Shown: positions 12,582 through 23,925 of the stretch, one piece after another
Layout: each line of letters starts with the position of its first letter
How positions within the stretch are numbered: the first letter of the stretch is position 1
Assembly (NCBI GenBank): GCA_015501595.1
Contig: JADNRX010000008.1
Location: forward strand, 186,001-250,000
Direction: 5' to 3'
Origin: Hymenopellis radicata
Taxonomy: Eukaryota; Basidiomycota; Agaricomycetes; Agaricales; Physalacriaceae
DNA length: 64,000 nucleotides
Program-made: the position numbers and the translations under genes
The notes under the pieces: model-generated
The model's input: the letters and a program-made list of their open reading frames with translations, nothing else
Database searches by the model: none
What the model was told of the DNA's origin: nothing

Positions 12582-15390
12582 ATGTCCTACTCCCCTCTCA
12601 CCGTACCAGCCTCTGGAAAGGCTCATTTTACCGATTACTCGAAATGGCGGCTAGTAGTAGGAGAGGGCGGCAGACACACCTGGAAATATCTCAAATCAGA
12701 CCAAGAAGCCAACGAATGGCCACAGACGACGTTGGATAAATTCTGGCTCGGCCTGCCAACTGTGTGTTTCGATGCCTATTTTATCATGGCGCGTCTTCTC
12801 AGGCCGTCTTAGAACCTACCAGAGTTACCGAAGGCCCGCGACCCGCTGGAAGCGGCCCAAAATGGGTACACGTTCTACAAACAGCTGCAGGCCCACGATG
12901 GACATTGGCCCGGTGAATACGGTGGCCCCATGTTCCTGCTCCCCGGTCTCGTCATCGGCTCCTACGTTTCCGGCATGGGTTTCGAGGAGGAGGAGCGTTT
13001 GGAGATGATTCGGTATTTGTTCAACAGAGCTAATCCGGAGGACGGCGGCTGGGGGATGTGAGTTATCTGCTCGTTCGCGTGTTCGTCGGCTTACGCCGCC
13101 CTTTAGCCACGTCGAAGGCAGTCTACAATGTTTGGGACCGCGTTGAACTATGTGGCTTTACGGATTCTCGGCGTTGACCGTGAACACCCTGTTTGCGTAA
13201 AGGCGCGCGGTATTATGCACAAACTTGGTATGTAACGGTGCTTCTTCAATCTATCTATCTAAGGCTTTCGGAAAGGTGGCGCTACCGCGTCTCCCGCATG
13301 GGGAAGTTCTGGCTAGCCATCCTGAATGTATACGAGTGGGAGGGTCTGAATCCGGTTCCACCAGAGCTATGGTGAGTGCAGCGCATTGCTAGAGGATGTT
13401 CATTGACTCTCATAGGCTGCTTCCCGATTCCATTCCATTCCACCCTCACAAATGGTGGATACACACGCGAACAGTCTACGCCCCCATGAGCTATCTATAC
13501 GGCATAAAGTTTAAAGCCGAGGAGAACGACCTTATTTTGTCCTTGCGCGAGGTATACCGTTCGACGTTTACTGTCAAACACCGCTCAACTTCCACTAGGA
13601 ACTCTATACCAAATGTTACTATTCCATTTACTGGCCGTCCCATCGGAATAATGTCTGCGAACGCGATCTTTATTCTCCTCACTCTCTCATTTACGACGTG
13701 GCTAATGTTGTTCTGGCTGGCTATGAGTCCTGTACATTACCACCCCTTCGCAAGGCCGCTTGCAATCGGGCGTACCATCTCATCGTCCTGGAAGACGAGA
13801 ACACAGGCTATCAAACGCTAGGTCCTGTCTCAAAAATGATGAATCTCGTCGCGCGCGTCCACGTCGAAGGACGGGACAGCAAGGCGTATCGACTTCACAA
13901 GGAGAAGCGTCTTGACTTTATGTGGATTGGAGATGAAGGTATGATGATGACTGGAACGAATGGGAGTCAGCTTTGGGATGTGGGTTTCATCACGCAGGCT
14001 GTTGTTGAGACTGGACTGGTGAAGAGGCCGGAGAATCAAGAGAGCTTGTTCCACGCTCTGACGTGGTTGGAGAAGGCTCAGATTCTTGACAATCCCCGTC
14101 ATTTCGCGACGTCGTATCGGCATGCGACGAAAGGCGCCTGGGGCTTTAGGTATGAGTTTCCACCGCGAGCTTGAAACGCCCTCTGACGCACGTCAACAGT
14201 ACTAAGGAGCAAGGGTATACCGTCAGCGACTGTACTGGGGAGGGTCTAAAGGCAACGTTGTACATACAGGATCTTCCGTTCGTCAAGTCATCTATTTTTC
14301 CTTGCTCCACTCTAAAATCCTTGCTTAGTTTTGCACCCAAGCTCGTGCCAGAACGACGCTTGTGCGATGCTGTCGATGTCATGCTCAGCCTGCAAAATCC
14401 TGGGGGAGGATTTGCGAGCTATGAAGTGATTCGTGGACCTGCTTGGTTAGAATTGCTCAACCCAGCGGAGGTGTTTGGTACGGCTATTTCTTCAGTCAAA
14501 GAAACGTACTGAAGGTATTCAACAGCCGACATAATGATCGAATATACCTACCCGGAATGCACAACGTCGGTGATAACGGCGCTGTCCCATTTCCGACAAC
14601 GATATCCCCATTATCGAAGCAAGGACATCGAGTGAGTTTGATCGCCCTCCATAAAAGCGCACCTGCTTGACTGAAGTCCAGCCGAACCATCAAAGATGCT
14701 GTTGTATACTTGCACAAAGCCCAATATCCCGAGGGCGTATGGCTGGGTTCGTGGGGAATTTGTTTCACGTACGCCACACAGTTTGCGCTTGAGAGTCTGT
14801 CGCTCGTCGGGGAAACCTACGAGACGAGTGCGGCGGCTAAGAAGGCTTGCGACTACCTTGTAAGTAAGCAGAGAGCGGATGGTGGGTGGGGCGAGAGCTA
14901 CAAGGTACTGTTCCGACTTGCTGGATCAACACGATATTGACCCCTCGTTTAGACATGCGAGCAGATGAAATGGGTGGAGCACGCAGAGACGCAGATGGTG
15001 CAGACCTGTTGGGCCGCCATGTCTCTGATGTACGCTAAATATCCGTATGCGGAGCCTATCCAGAAGGCTGTCCGTCTAGTCATGGATCGTCAACTACCGG
15101 TATGGTGCAAGCACTCTCTTCTTGGGCACGTGTTCTTATTTTGATTCTTCCAGGACGGGTCTTGGCCCCAAGAAGCTATCGAGGGTGTCTTCAACAAGAC
15201 CTGTGCCATCGCATACCCCAACTTCAAGTTCTCCTTCCCCATCTGGATGTTAGGCAAAGCACATGCATACCTTCTTGAGCTATCGTCTCGTGCAAAGGTA
15301 GATGGGAACGGGAATCTGAACGGGAAAGCAAATGGGAAAGACGGCCATGCGAACGGAAACGGGCATCTGAATGGGCACAACGGACATTAA
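12582..15390 (+). CDS. ERG7: Lanosterol synthase (oxidosqualene cyclase)
   Basis: Cyclises 2,3-oxidosqualene to lanosterol in ergosterol synthesis, at ER or lipid-droplet membranes. It starts [19 protein letters not shown] and has many short introns. Family blocks are in order: [48 protein letters not shown], the catalytic region [10 protein letters not shown] (14216-14245), [31 protein letters not shown] and [19 protein letters not shown]. Several are QW repeats. The catalytic motif reads DCTGE where the family has DCTAE; the protonating aspartate is present. A base appears missing near 13120 ([14 protein letters not shown]). The C-terminus carries an unusual Asn/Gly/His-rich tail of about 25 residues ending NGHNGH. 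Its 3' end is duplicated at 16782-17398. Confidence 0.95.
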
Positions 15391-15508
15391 TCCATACAAA
15401 ATACATGTATCTGTAGCATTATACCCGAATGCATTATTAAATAGCCTAAGCATTCCATGATAAATACAAGTGAGGTGTCGACTCTTCAGCCAGGGCGAGA
15501 GCCTGCTC
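14868..15508. repeat. ERG7/ANY1 3'-end segment, copy 1
   Basis: Direct-repeat partner of 16782-17398. It covers the last ERG7 exons, the ERG7 stop, about 90 bases of 3' flank and the antisense of the last codons of ANY1 (LEQALALAEE, here running into GAGTCGACA so the ANY1 stop is lost). The match begins at GCAGAGAGCGG and ends at GAGAGCCTGCTC. Only the ANY1 end in copy 2 is joined to the rest of ANY1, so copy 1 carries the true ERG7 and copy 2 the true ANY1. Confidence 0.85.
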
Positions 15509-15541
15509 CATAGGAAAGAAACACATGAAGCGTGGAAAGCA

Positions 15542-16732
15542 TCATCGGGCAATCCAGCGAACAACACGGTCACGTTGTTCAGCTTGTTCTGCCTCCACTC
15601 TGGCCTCCATGCGTCCACGATCAAAAACGGCCGACGGCCAGTCGAAGCTACCATCATCTTCGAACTGATCATCTTCGTCATCTGCAGAGCGGAAGGGAAG
15701 TTCATGATGTTTGATATTTGGTAATCCTTTATAGTCGTCTGTACCAAAACGCCTGAGTACACATTGCATATAGTGCCATCGGAATAAGCCTGGGGGAGGG
15801 ACTGGATCAGTCGTTTGAGGTTGAGGAGGATGAACTTGGTGTCCATGAAGAAGTGGCCCTGCCCCTGCCACAGCTGAATAACCTCCTCCTGGGGTCAAGT
15901 GGTCAATGTGGCTGTTCTTGAACAAATGAGCTTCATAGACATCAGGCTGCGAGGAGGGTCAACAATGGAACAAATTGTCAAAGAACGATGCACTTACGTT
16001 TTGTCCAACCCGGCGAAGGCCTAGCTTATAGACGTCAAAGATGCGATCAAGAGTGGAAATGAGAAGTAATCCAAAGATGGGATTATAGATGGAAAGGTTG
16101 GCAGTGACACCACAGAACTCATTGTAGATATGGCTCGCCATGGCGTCGCCCATCCGTTTGGGGCAGACATGGCTGTTCGTCGTCAACTCCGTGTCATGCG
16201 GGGCGCCCGAAATCCAACAGTGCTGGTCGCGGGCCGCGACAGCGCGCCGCATATTGTCAGGCAGCCCGGTAGCCGATGTTTGTGACTTATTGTGGCGCAC
16301 GCTGAACTTGGATAAACGTAGGAGTGGGCCAGGCGGGACGCGGTATTCGTATATCGCGGGGAGGAGCTGGTCTGTGGCAGCAGCTCGAGTCCAGTGGCCG
16401 CTCGACATGTTTTGGACCCAGAGCGTGCCGCTCGGTTGACAGGGTCGCATATGTCGTGCGCCATGTCGTGCAGCCAGCGTGTCCGCTCGGCGCGAGAATA
16501 TAGGACATGCCGCAACAAGACCACAGAGTAGCGGGATGGGATCAGGCGGAGGTGTTGTTGTCAAGGCGTTCTGTACATGCGCGATGGTTGAGGGTGGATC
16601 TGCATACTCCTGTACACTTTGAGCGGCGACGATTAGGATAAGCTCTCCAGACGAGGAAGTTGCCTGAGGAACTGCTTTGAGCGCGCTGGGGGCAGCACCA
16701 GGACCAGTAGGCTGAGCCGAAGCCGATGACAT
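15542..16732 (-). CDS. HNH-type putative endonuclease family protein, copy 1
   Basis: Paralogue of the genes at 21138 and 22713. It starts MSSASAQPTGPGAAPSALK. The middle has HDICDP (about 16440-16470), then RDQHCWISGAP and NSHVCPKRMGD, resembling the HNH_2-type fold (C-x2-G ... SH.CPK) of fungal HNH proteins. A 50 nt intron near 15963-16012 joins GLRRVGQN to PDVYEAHLFKNSHI. The C-terminal part has GLFRWHYMQCVLRRF and an acidic stretch, ending VVRWIAR. Nuclease activity is inferred from family resemblance only; the third HNH residue is uncertain. HDICDP lies in a different frame from its flanks, implying two compensating indels near 16430 and 16510. The gene fills almost the whole 1.27 kb between the two ERG7/ANY1 tail copies. 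Confidence 0.7.
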
Positions 16733-16781
16733 GGTGGTTAATGTTGGACTCAGTCAACTCGCTTTCACATGCTACTTATTC

Positions 16782-17287
16782 GCAGAGAGCGGATGGTGGG
16801 TGGGGCGAGAGCTACAATGGCAAGGTACTGTTCCAACTTGCTGGATCAACACGATATTGACCCCCCCCCGTTTAGACATGCGAGCAGATGAAATGGGTGG
16901 AGCACGCAGAGACGCAGATGGTTCAGACCTGTTGGGCCGCCATGTCTCTGATGTACCGTATGCGGAGCCCATCGAGAAGGCCGTTCGCCTAGTCATGGAT
17001 CGTCAACTACCGGTATGGTGCAAGCACTTAGCACTCTCTTCTTGGGCACGTGTTCTTATCTTGAGACACAAACCTGTGCCATCGCATACCCCAACTTCAA
17101 GTTCTCCTTCCCCATCTGGATGTTAGGCAAAGCACATACATACCTTCTTGAGCTGTCGTCTCGAGCAAAGGTAGATGGGAACGGACATCTGAACGGAAAA
17201 GCAAACGGGAACGGCTATACCAACGGAAGCGGGCATGCAAACGGGAAAGATGCGAACGGGCATCTGAATGGGCACAGCGGACATTAA
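16782..17287 (+). pseudogene. Truncated ERG7 3'-end copy
   Basis: Second copy of the ERG7 tail; the repeat as a whole continues to 17398. It starts mid-gene at [10 protein letters not shown] and has several lesions relative to ERG7: an extra triplet, extra Cs in an intron C-run (16861-16869), loss of three codons after MSLMY, and loss of about 55 bases that removes the [15 protein letters not shown] block. It still ends in an Asn/Gly/His-rich tail ([10 protein letters not shown]) with a stop. It lacks the N-terminal four fifths and the catalytic aspartate, so it cannot encode a cyclase. The downstream half of the repeat is the genuine 3' end of ANY1. Confidence 0.88.
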
Positions 17288-17368
17288 TCCATACAAAATA
17301 CATGTATATCATACCCGAATGCATTATTAAATAACCTAAGCGTTCCATAATAAATATAAGTGAGGTGT

Positions 17369-18558
17369 CTACTCTTCGGCCAGGGCGAGAGCCTGCTCTA
17401 GGTCTTCTTCGTCAACCAGAGCAGTAGGCGGTGGGGGATTTCCATAGTACAAGCGTTGTAGAACGATGGCTGATGATTAGATTAGAATCATCTGTGGGGA
17501 TTAATGTCGGAGAAACTCTCACCAAAGTCTATAGATAGTTGGAAGATAGAACATATCTTGAATTGTAACGGAGACTCTTGGAGAAAGAAGTAGACGGTCC
17601 TAAGGTTATGTCAAAATTAGAGGGCACCAAGTCCAAGGTAGCTACTTACTTGAACGCATCTCCTCCTGCCCATCCGATCAATGTCGACATACGGAATCCA
17701 TACAGTGATTTTCGTCTGAAGTTGCTGTGAAAGGTTGTGAATAACGGCAGGCATGAAAGGAATGTAGCGTACCTAATCAATTGAGGAATGGGCAACGTGC
17801 TCTCAAGACCCAATGCGACGAATCCGAGAATGGCGACGAATGCATCCGAGCGTCCAAATATCAAGAACAAGATTGCCTGAAGCAGTCTAGGAAGAAATTA
17901 AATGAAAGCAAGGTAAGGGTGGATACATCACGTACATGAACCCGGCTAAGAATTCGATATACTGGGTGTACGTTGACCACTGCCAGAAGGAGAATGGTCG
18001 CGTCGAGGTGCCCAAAGATTCAGGAGCTATCTTGGGACGATACAGGATGCAAATGTATAGCAAAGCCAGCTGTAAAAGAGATGTTCAGGGAACGTGAAGG
18101 AGAACGGATTAGCCGTAGGCATACTTGCGCGACGATCATGAGAATGGACTGGATTAATAGTGCGAGTTCAAAATGATTTCTAAGAGGCTGAAATGAGGTC
18201 CGTGGACGGAGAGGCGGTTACGAGATGCTAACCCGAGCCAAAAGAAACATCTCGTTATGTTGGCGAGAAGCCTGGGCAACTGACATGAGAACGAGGAGCT
18301 GTCTCCGAGAAATGAACCAACAGAATAGCGCAGACATCACGGGAGAACCCAGTTGCATCCCTATAACAGCGTCAACACGAGGTAGGCAGGAGCGAATTCG
18401 ACGGCGTACTTTTTGCGTATGATGGACGCAGCTTGGTCGGCGTATACCTGGCAGTCGGCGAGTTAGCGTAGCCGCGGGGTACTTGGGCATATACATACCA
18501 ACGGCGGCCCAACGGCCATACCTATAGAGGCGGCGGTCGATAGCCATGATGGGGTCAT
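17369..18558 (-). CDS. ANY1: PQ-loop membrane protein, Any1/SLC66A2-like
   Basis: A multi-pass PQ-loop protein. Its yeast and human relatives (Any1/Cfs1, SLC66A2/PQLC1) act in endosome/Golgi lipid asymmetry alongside flippases. The start is MTPSWLSTAASIGMAVGPPL, then YADQAASIIRKK. Splicing gives TGFSRDVCAILL and NITRCFFWLG, the first PQ-loop repeat. Later exons give LALLYICI, AFVAILGFVALGLESTLPIP and QLISNFRRKSLYGF, then WAGGDAFK/TVYFFLQESPLQFKIC, the second repeat. The C-terminus ends EDLEQALALAEE, with TAG at 17369-17371. It has seven or eight short exons. The joint before NITRC does not splice cleanly with GT...AG and may hide an indel. The last codons lie in the duplicated ERG7 tail. Confidence 0.78.
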
Positions 18559-19016
18559 GACAGTCTCTGGACAAGATGGAAGCTGCGGCGCGAACATCCG
18601 AATGCCGGAAAAGGCAATGCGCATACTTGACGTCTGCCAGCATGTCTGCCCGCCGTGAAACTTAAAGGCAGTGCCGAGCAGCTGAGCGACGCTCGCCGCT
18701 TGCTGTCGGCTTTGTCGCCGAAAGGAAACGATTGGGACTCTGCATGTGACGCTGCAGCGGAATGCTTGCTCCGGTTGGATACTTGTCACTAGCACGAAGC
18801 AGGCCTAGGACGGTAGGACCACAAGGCTCGCATGCCCCATGATAATTTTTGGCAGTTCATAACGCTTGTCGGGTGCGAATCATCCCCTTCCCATTAGGTA
18901 ACGCGTACTCGAAATGAATTTTTGGAATTTTCCATTACCAAGTTTCCCGTTACAGATCGTTGAAATAGCTGGGGCTTTCGGTTACAGAGTCAATCCCCTC
19001 TTTTCCTCTTACCACC
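18559..19016. promoter_or_regulatory. Shared divergent upstream region of ANY1 and the MFS gene
   Basis: About 460 bases between the ANY1 start (18558, -) and the MFS start (19017, +). The minus frame stays open upstream of the ANY1 ATG to about 18795, but with no conserved content; I take it as 5' UTR. No specific operator is recognised. Confidence 0.4.
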
Positions 19017-20738
19017 ATGACTGCCACCCAGGTCGACGAGGAGAGTCCTTTGCTGCGTCCTCAGCATGCAAAGCCCAAGCGCACTCCCCTGCCTGTCTTC
19101 CAGTTGTTCATCGTGCTCGTGCTCCAGCTCGCCGAGCCTTTGACATCCCAAGTCATCTATCCTTTTACCCCGCAGGTACCCCCCACCATTTTCATTGCCT
19201 TGCTAATTACAAACTCATACCTTGTCTAGCTCATGCGCGATATTGGTGTGACTCATGGTGACGAAACCAAAGTCGGTTATTATGTTGGCCTTATGGTATG
19301 CCGCCGTCCTGCACACTATTATACATGTCCTAATCTCTACTCCAGCAATCCCTATTCTTCTTGACGCAAGCTTGTACTGTCCTCCACTGGAGCCGTCTGT
19401 CCGATCGCATTGGGCGCAAACCCGTCATTCTTTTCGGACTATGTGGCCTGTCATTATCCATGTATTGCTTCGGCTTATCCAAAACCTTTCCGGGTCTCGT
19501 CATGAGTCGAGCCCTCAACGGCGCGCTGAGTAAGTGCACCATTCTCGCTGTTACATTCTGCTGATCAACATGGCGTCTTAGATGGAAACATTGGCGTGAT
19601 TAAAAGGTAGTCTTCTCAGCGGATTGCAAAATGGATCTCGCTCTGACGCCTTTCAGTATGATGGCCGAAATGACTGATTCAACAAACATCGCTCAGGTGA
19701 GTTGGATTTGTTCGACGATCGCTCGCGTTGTTCATCGACATGCAGGCATACGCATATATGCCGATATCTTGGTCAACTGGCGCCGTCCTCGGACCTATCA
19801 TCGGTGGCGCGCTGTCACGACCTGCTGAGCAGTTCCCAGAGCTATTCGGTAATTCGGAATTCCTGAAAGAGTATCCTTATTTCCTTCCTTGTGCTATCCC
19901 CGCGACGTTTTCGGCCATTGCGTGGGGTGTAACCTACCTCTTCCTCAAAGAAACCGCGAGGAACACGACGTCGGTTCGTTCCCTTCTGAAGCGGGCTCCC
20001 TCCTCCGAAACCACTACCAAAACCAGCACGCCTGAAGACGACGAGGAAAAGGCTCTTCCATTGCGTTCCCTATTGATTCCCAAGGTCGTCATCGCGGGCG
20101 GAAATTATGCGATGCTTTCCTTGCTTGACATTTCTTTCCGCGCAATTCAGCCAGTCTTTTTATCAACGCCCGTTGAGCTCGGTGGACTCGCCCTACCGCC
20201 GCCGACTATTGGGAAGATCTTGTCCGCTTATGGGATTATCAACGGTCTCTTCCAGGTATTTTTCTTCGCCCGAATCAACAATACGTGGGGATCTAGATAC
20301 ACCTTCATCGTCGGTATTGCCTCTTCCTTCCCGGTATTTGCATGCTACCCGATCATGAGTCATCTCGTGAAGACGCAGGGTTTAGGTCCTCTGGTCTGGA
20401 CAGTACTTGCCATCCAGATCTGCCTGTCTATCGTTATCAGCTTATCGTATGGTGAGTCGCCTCTTACTTTGTTCGTGCCGTGTACCCACTAGCTTCCAGG
20501 TGCGATCTTCATATATATTGCTGCCGCGTCTCCAAACCGCGCATCCCTCGGCGCGACGAATGGTATCTGTCAGATGACAGTCAGCGTTTTCCGAGCCATT
20601 GGGCCTGCCGCTGCTAATTCGCTCTTTTCGCTGTCGTTGAAAGAGAACTTGATGGGGGGATATTTTGTTTATTATGTGCTCATTGCGACGACAGGTGTAT
20701 CCCTTGTGGTCGCGTCTTTATTGCCTCGCACGTTATAG
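19017..20738 (+). CDS. MFS transporter of the DHA1/ZIFL-like group
   Basis: A 12-helix major facilitator exporter, substrate unknown. It starts MTATQVDEESPLLRPQHAKP, with an acidic-dileucine type N-terminus (EESPLL) often seen on vacuolar or endosomal proteins. TM1 is FQLFIVLVLQLAEPL; motif A is RLSDRIGRKPVILFG; SWSTGAVLGPIIGG is motif C-like. A central loop (SSETTTKTSTPEDDEEK) splits the two halves. The last exon gives GAIFIYIAAASPNRASLGA and ends VVASLLPRTL. One internal exon of 25 nt (about 19582-19606) encodes the stretch before MMAEMTDSTN. All splices keep frame. Its 3' end is copied at 22371-22462 and a shrunken copy lies at 30763-31325. Confidence 0.88.
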
Positions 20739-21137
20739 AGGAGGCAAACGTCAAAAATCACGAACCGTAGATGAAGCAGATCAATAGAATCTGCAATTCA
20801 TGACTTTCATCTCTTCGTCGTACACTCACTTTTCAAAGCCAGCAAGCTTCTCTAAGTACGATTCCTATTGCGTCGCTTCATTCGACGGAAGTTCTCGGTG
20901 AGTGCGTCGTATTCTGGAGGCAAGGTTGACACATTTACATCTTGCGCCAATGGCATGTGTGACAGTCAAGTTCACAGAAGGATAGTAGTGACTAGACCTA
21001 AACTTTGTATCCCTTGTAGACTCGATAGGGCGCTATGCATATCAATTATGAATTTTTTCGTGCAGTAAACACTATAATTTTAGACGGTCTCGGTTAGCCC
21101 CTTCACGTTCTGCTTTCATACCAGCACCACCAGCACC

Positions 21138-22358
21138 ATGTCATTGCCAACCCTTCCTCTCAACCCTCTCTTCCACCTCCATCTGGACCGTCCAAGCAAG
21201 ACGGTCATACCGATGCTGCTCCACCGAATCTCACAGGAATACTTGAGCTTCGCGTCAACTCCTCCTTCGTCCGTCTCTATCCTGACCCACCATCAACGAT
21301 TTCCGACGACATGCACGCCGCCACAGCCATGACCCCCGGCACTATCTCTCCGGCTACCCACTCGATCTGCCTTCTCAGCGGACCCCTCGGCGACTTCCTT
21401 CGATATTCTCGCCAAGAGGCGTCGAAATGGTTGATCGACCTTGCACACGATATTTGCGATCCTGCCAGTCTCGTGGTTCGTTGCTCGTATGGACGGAGCT
21501 GCAGCAGCACTGGCGTCCTGTTGCCAACACAGACCCGTTAACTGCATCGATCTACCGCTACGATCTTCCAGTCGGAATTACAGTCGGCCTCTCGAAAATC
21601 AGTCAACGCGAAGGGAAATCTGTCACCACTGCAACCGGGAACGCAAGCACCATGGCTGGTCGCGTGAGGGAGCGCGATGGACGGTGCTGGGTGTCAGCGG
21701 CACGAGGTCCAATAGTGAACAGTCACATTTGCCCCAAGCGCATGGGGGATCATATTGCGCGAATTGTCTACCATACTTTCACATCCCTCGCCCCCGCCCC
21801 AAATCTCTCAATCTACGATGAAAATTTCAGCCTGAGTTTGTCGTTGACACTTGATACATGGTTTGATACGTACGAGATGGGCCTTCGTTTTGTCTCCCTG
21901 GTGAGGAGTTCTTCTCTTCTCATCTCTCAAATTGCCATTGATCAACTGTCTAGAATAATTATGAGTGTCATATGTTCGCCAGTACCGAACTACCTGATGT
22001 GGAATACACAATACACGGTTTATATGACAGACCAACAGTCTTCCCCGCCGTCCATGGGCACCCTGCAAGCCCTCCCCGGCTCGAGTCCAATCATGTTCCT
22101 CCTGCCGGTCTCTTTCGTTGGCATTATCTTCAGTGCGTACTCAAGAAATTTGCCCATGACGACTACAAAAATCTCCCGAATATCTACTATTCTGAGCTGC
22201 CTCTTCGGATGGAAGGGGACTCTGACGATGATGGCACAGACAGCGAGGCGGACTGGCCGTCGAAGGCTTTGGATCTTGGGAGAGATGTAGAGAACAGTTT
22301 AGAGGAGCGTGAGGAGCGCCACCGAGCGGTTGCGAAGTGGATCTCAAAGACTGTGTAA
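21138..22358 (+). CDS. HNH-type putative endonuclease family protein, copy 2 (frame-disrupted)
   Basis: Close paralogue of copy 3. It starts MSLPTLPLNP and keeps the family blocks LIDLAHDICDPAS, RDGRCWVSAARGP, NSHICPKRMGDH and GLFRWHYLQCVLKKF. A 66 nt intron near 21900-21965 joins GLRFVSL to NNYECHMFAS, matching the intron position in copy 1. Relative to copy 3 it lacks one C near 21175 (CCACCTCC against CCACCCTCC) and one C near 21472 (CTCGTGG against CTCCGTGG); each shifts the frame. The C-terminal exon is intact to WISKTV. The gene is either a young pseudogene or misread. HNH chemistry is inferred from the motif only. It shares with copy 3 a short 5' flank beginning AGACGGTCTCGGT. Confidence 0.72.
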
Positions 22359-22370
22359 ATCATGCCTGTG

Positions 22371-22462
22371 ACTTGATGGGGGGATATTTTGTTTATTATG
22401 TGCTCATTGCGACGACAGGTGTGTCCTTTGTGGTCGCGTCTTTATTGCCTCGCGCATTATAG
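22371..22462 (+). pseudogene. MFS 3'-end fragment, copy 2
   Basis: A copy of the last 30 or so codons of the MFS gene (LMGGYFVYYVLIATTGVS...), ending with the same stop, followed to about 22610 by a copy of its 3' flank. It has no upstream coding sequence. It marks the start of tandem unit B. Confidence 0.85.
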
Positions 22463-22712
22463 AGGGGACAAACGTCAAAAATCACGAACCGTAGATGAAG
22501 CAGATCAATAGACTGCAATTCATGACTTTAATCTCTTGAGGGAAGGTTGATGGCACATTTACATCTTGCGCTATTGGCATGTGTAACAGCGAAGTTCCAC
22601 AGAAGGATAGTAGTGAGCGGCCCGACTGAACCTATCTTGTATATTCACGTCTTACACTTCTAAGACGGTCTCGGTCAGCCCTTTCACGTTCTGCTTTCAC
22701 GCCACCAGCACC

Positions 22713-23925
22713 ATGTCATTGCCAACCCTTCCTCACATCCCTCCCTTCCACCCTCCATCTGAACCGTCCAAGCAAGACGGTCATACCGATGCCGCTCCAC
22801 CGGATCTCACAGGAATACTTGAGCTCCGCGTCAACTCTCCCTCCGTCCGTCTCTATCCTGATCCACCATCAACGATTTCCGACAACATGCTCGCCGCCAC
22901 AGCCATGACCCCCGGCAATACCTCTCCGGCTACCCACTCGATCTGCCTTCTCAGCGGACCCCTCGGCGAATTCCTTCGATATTCACGCCAAGAGGCGTCG
23001 AAATGGTTGATTGACCTTGCACACGATATTTGCGATCCTGCCAGTCTCCGTGGTTCGTTGCTAGTATGGAATGAGCAGTGGCGTCCTGTTGCAAACACAG
23101 ACCCGTTAACTGCGTCGATCTACCGCTACGACCTTCCAGCCGGAATTACAGTCGGCCTCTCGAAAATCAGTCGCCGCGAGGGGAAATCTGTTACCACCGT
23201 GACCGGGAACGCAAGCACTATGGCCGGTCGCGTGAAGGAGCGCGATGGAGAGTGCTGGGTGACAGCGGCCTCGGATCCACTAGCGAACAGTCACATTTGC
23301 CCCAAGCGCATGGGGGATCATATTGCGCGAATTGTCTACCATACTTTCACATCCCTCGCCCCCGCCCCAAATCTCTCAATCTACGATGAAATTTTCGGCC
23401 TGAGTTTGTCGTTGACGCTTGATACATGGTTTGATACGTACGAGATGGGCCTTCGTTTTGTCTCCCTGGTGAGGAGTTCTTCTCTTCTCATCTCTCAAAT
23501 TTCCATTGATCAACTGTCTAGAATAATTATGAGTGTCATATGTTCGCCAGTACCGAACTACCTGATGGGGAATACACAATATTCGGTTTATATGACAGAC
23601 CAACAGTCTACCCCGCCATCCATGGGCACCCTGCAAGCCCTCCCGGCTCGAGTCCAATCATGTTCCTCCTGCCGGTCTCTTTCGTTGGCATTATCTTCAG
23701 TGCGTACTCAAGAAATTTGCCCATGACGACTACAAAAATCTCCCGAATATCTACTATTCTGAGCTGCCTCTTCGGATGAAAGGGGACTCGGACGATGATG
23801 GCACAGACAGCGAGGCGGACTGGCCGTCAAAGGCTTTGGATCTTGGGAGAGATGTGGAGAACAGTTTAGAGGAGCGTGAGGAGCGCCACCGAGCGGTTGC
23901 GAAGTGGATCTCAAAGACCATGTAA
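22713..23925 (+). CDS. HNH-type putative endonuclease family protein, copy 3
   Basis: The best-preserved N-terminal part of the three paralogues. It starts MSLPTLPHIPPFHPPSEPSK and runs open through LELRVNSPSVRLYPDPPSTI, HDICDPASLRGSLLVW and LPAGITVGLSKISRRE, to RDGECWVTAASDPLANSHIC and PKRMGDH. The intron matches copy 2. In the last exon one C is missing near 23641 (CCTCCCGG against CCTCCCCGG in copy 2), shifting the frame before GLFRWHY; the correct frame resumes and reaches WISKTM. The copy 2 and copy 3 breaks lie at different sites, so an undamaged ancestor can be inferred. Roles such as homing, DNA repair or self/non-self DNA cleavage are possible but nothing here decides. Confidence 0.75.

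Noticed and set aside
15509..16781. Terminal inverted repeats at the ends of the HNH segment
   Set aside because: The two ends show only a few scattered matches when one is reversed; nothing convincing enough for a DNA transposon.
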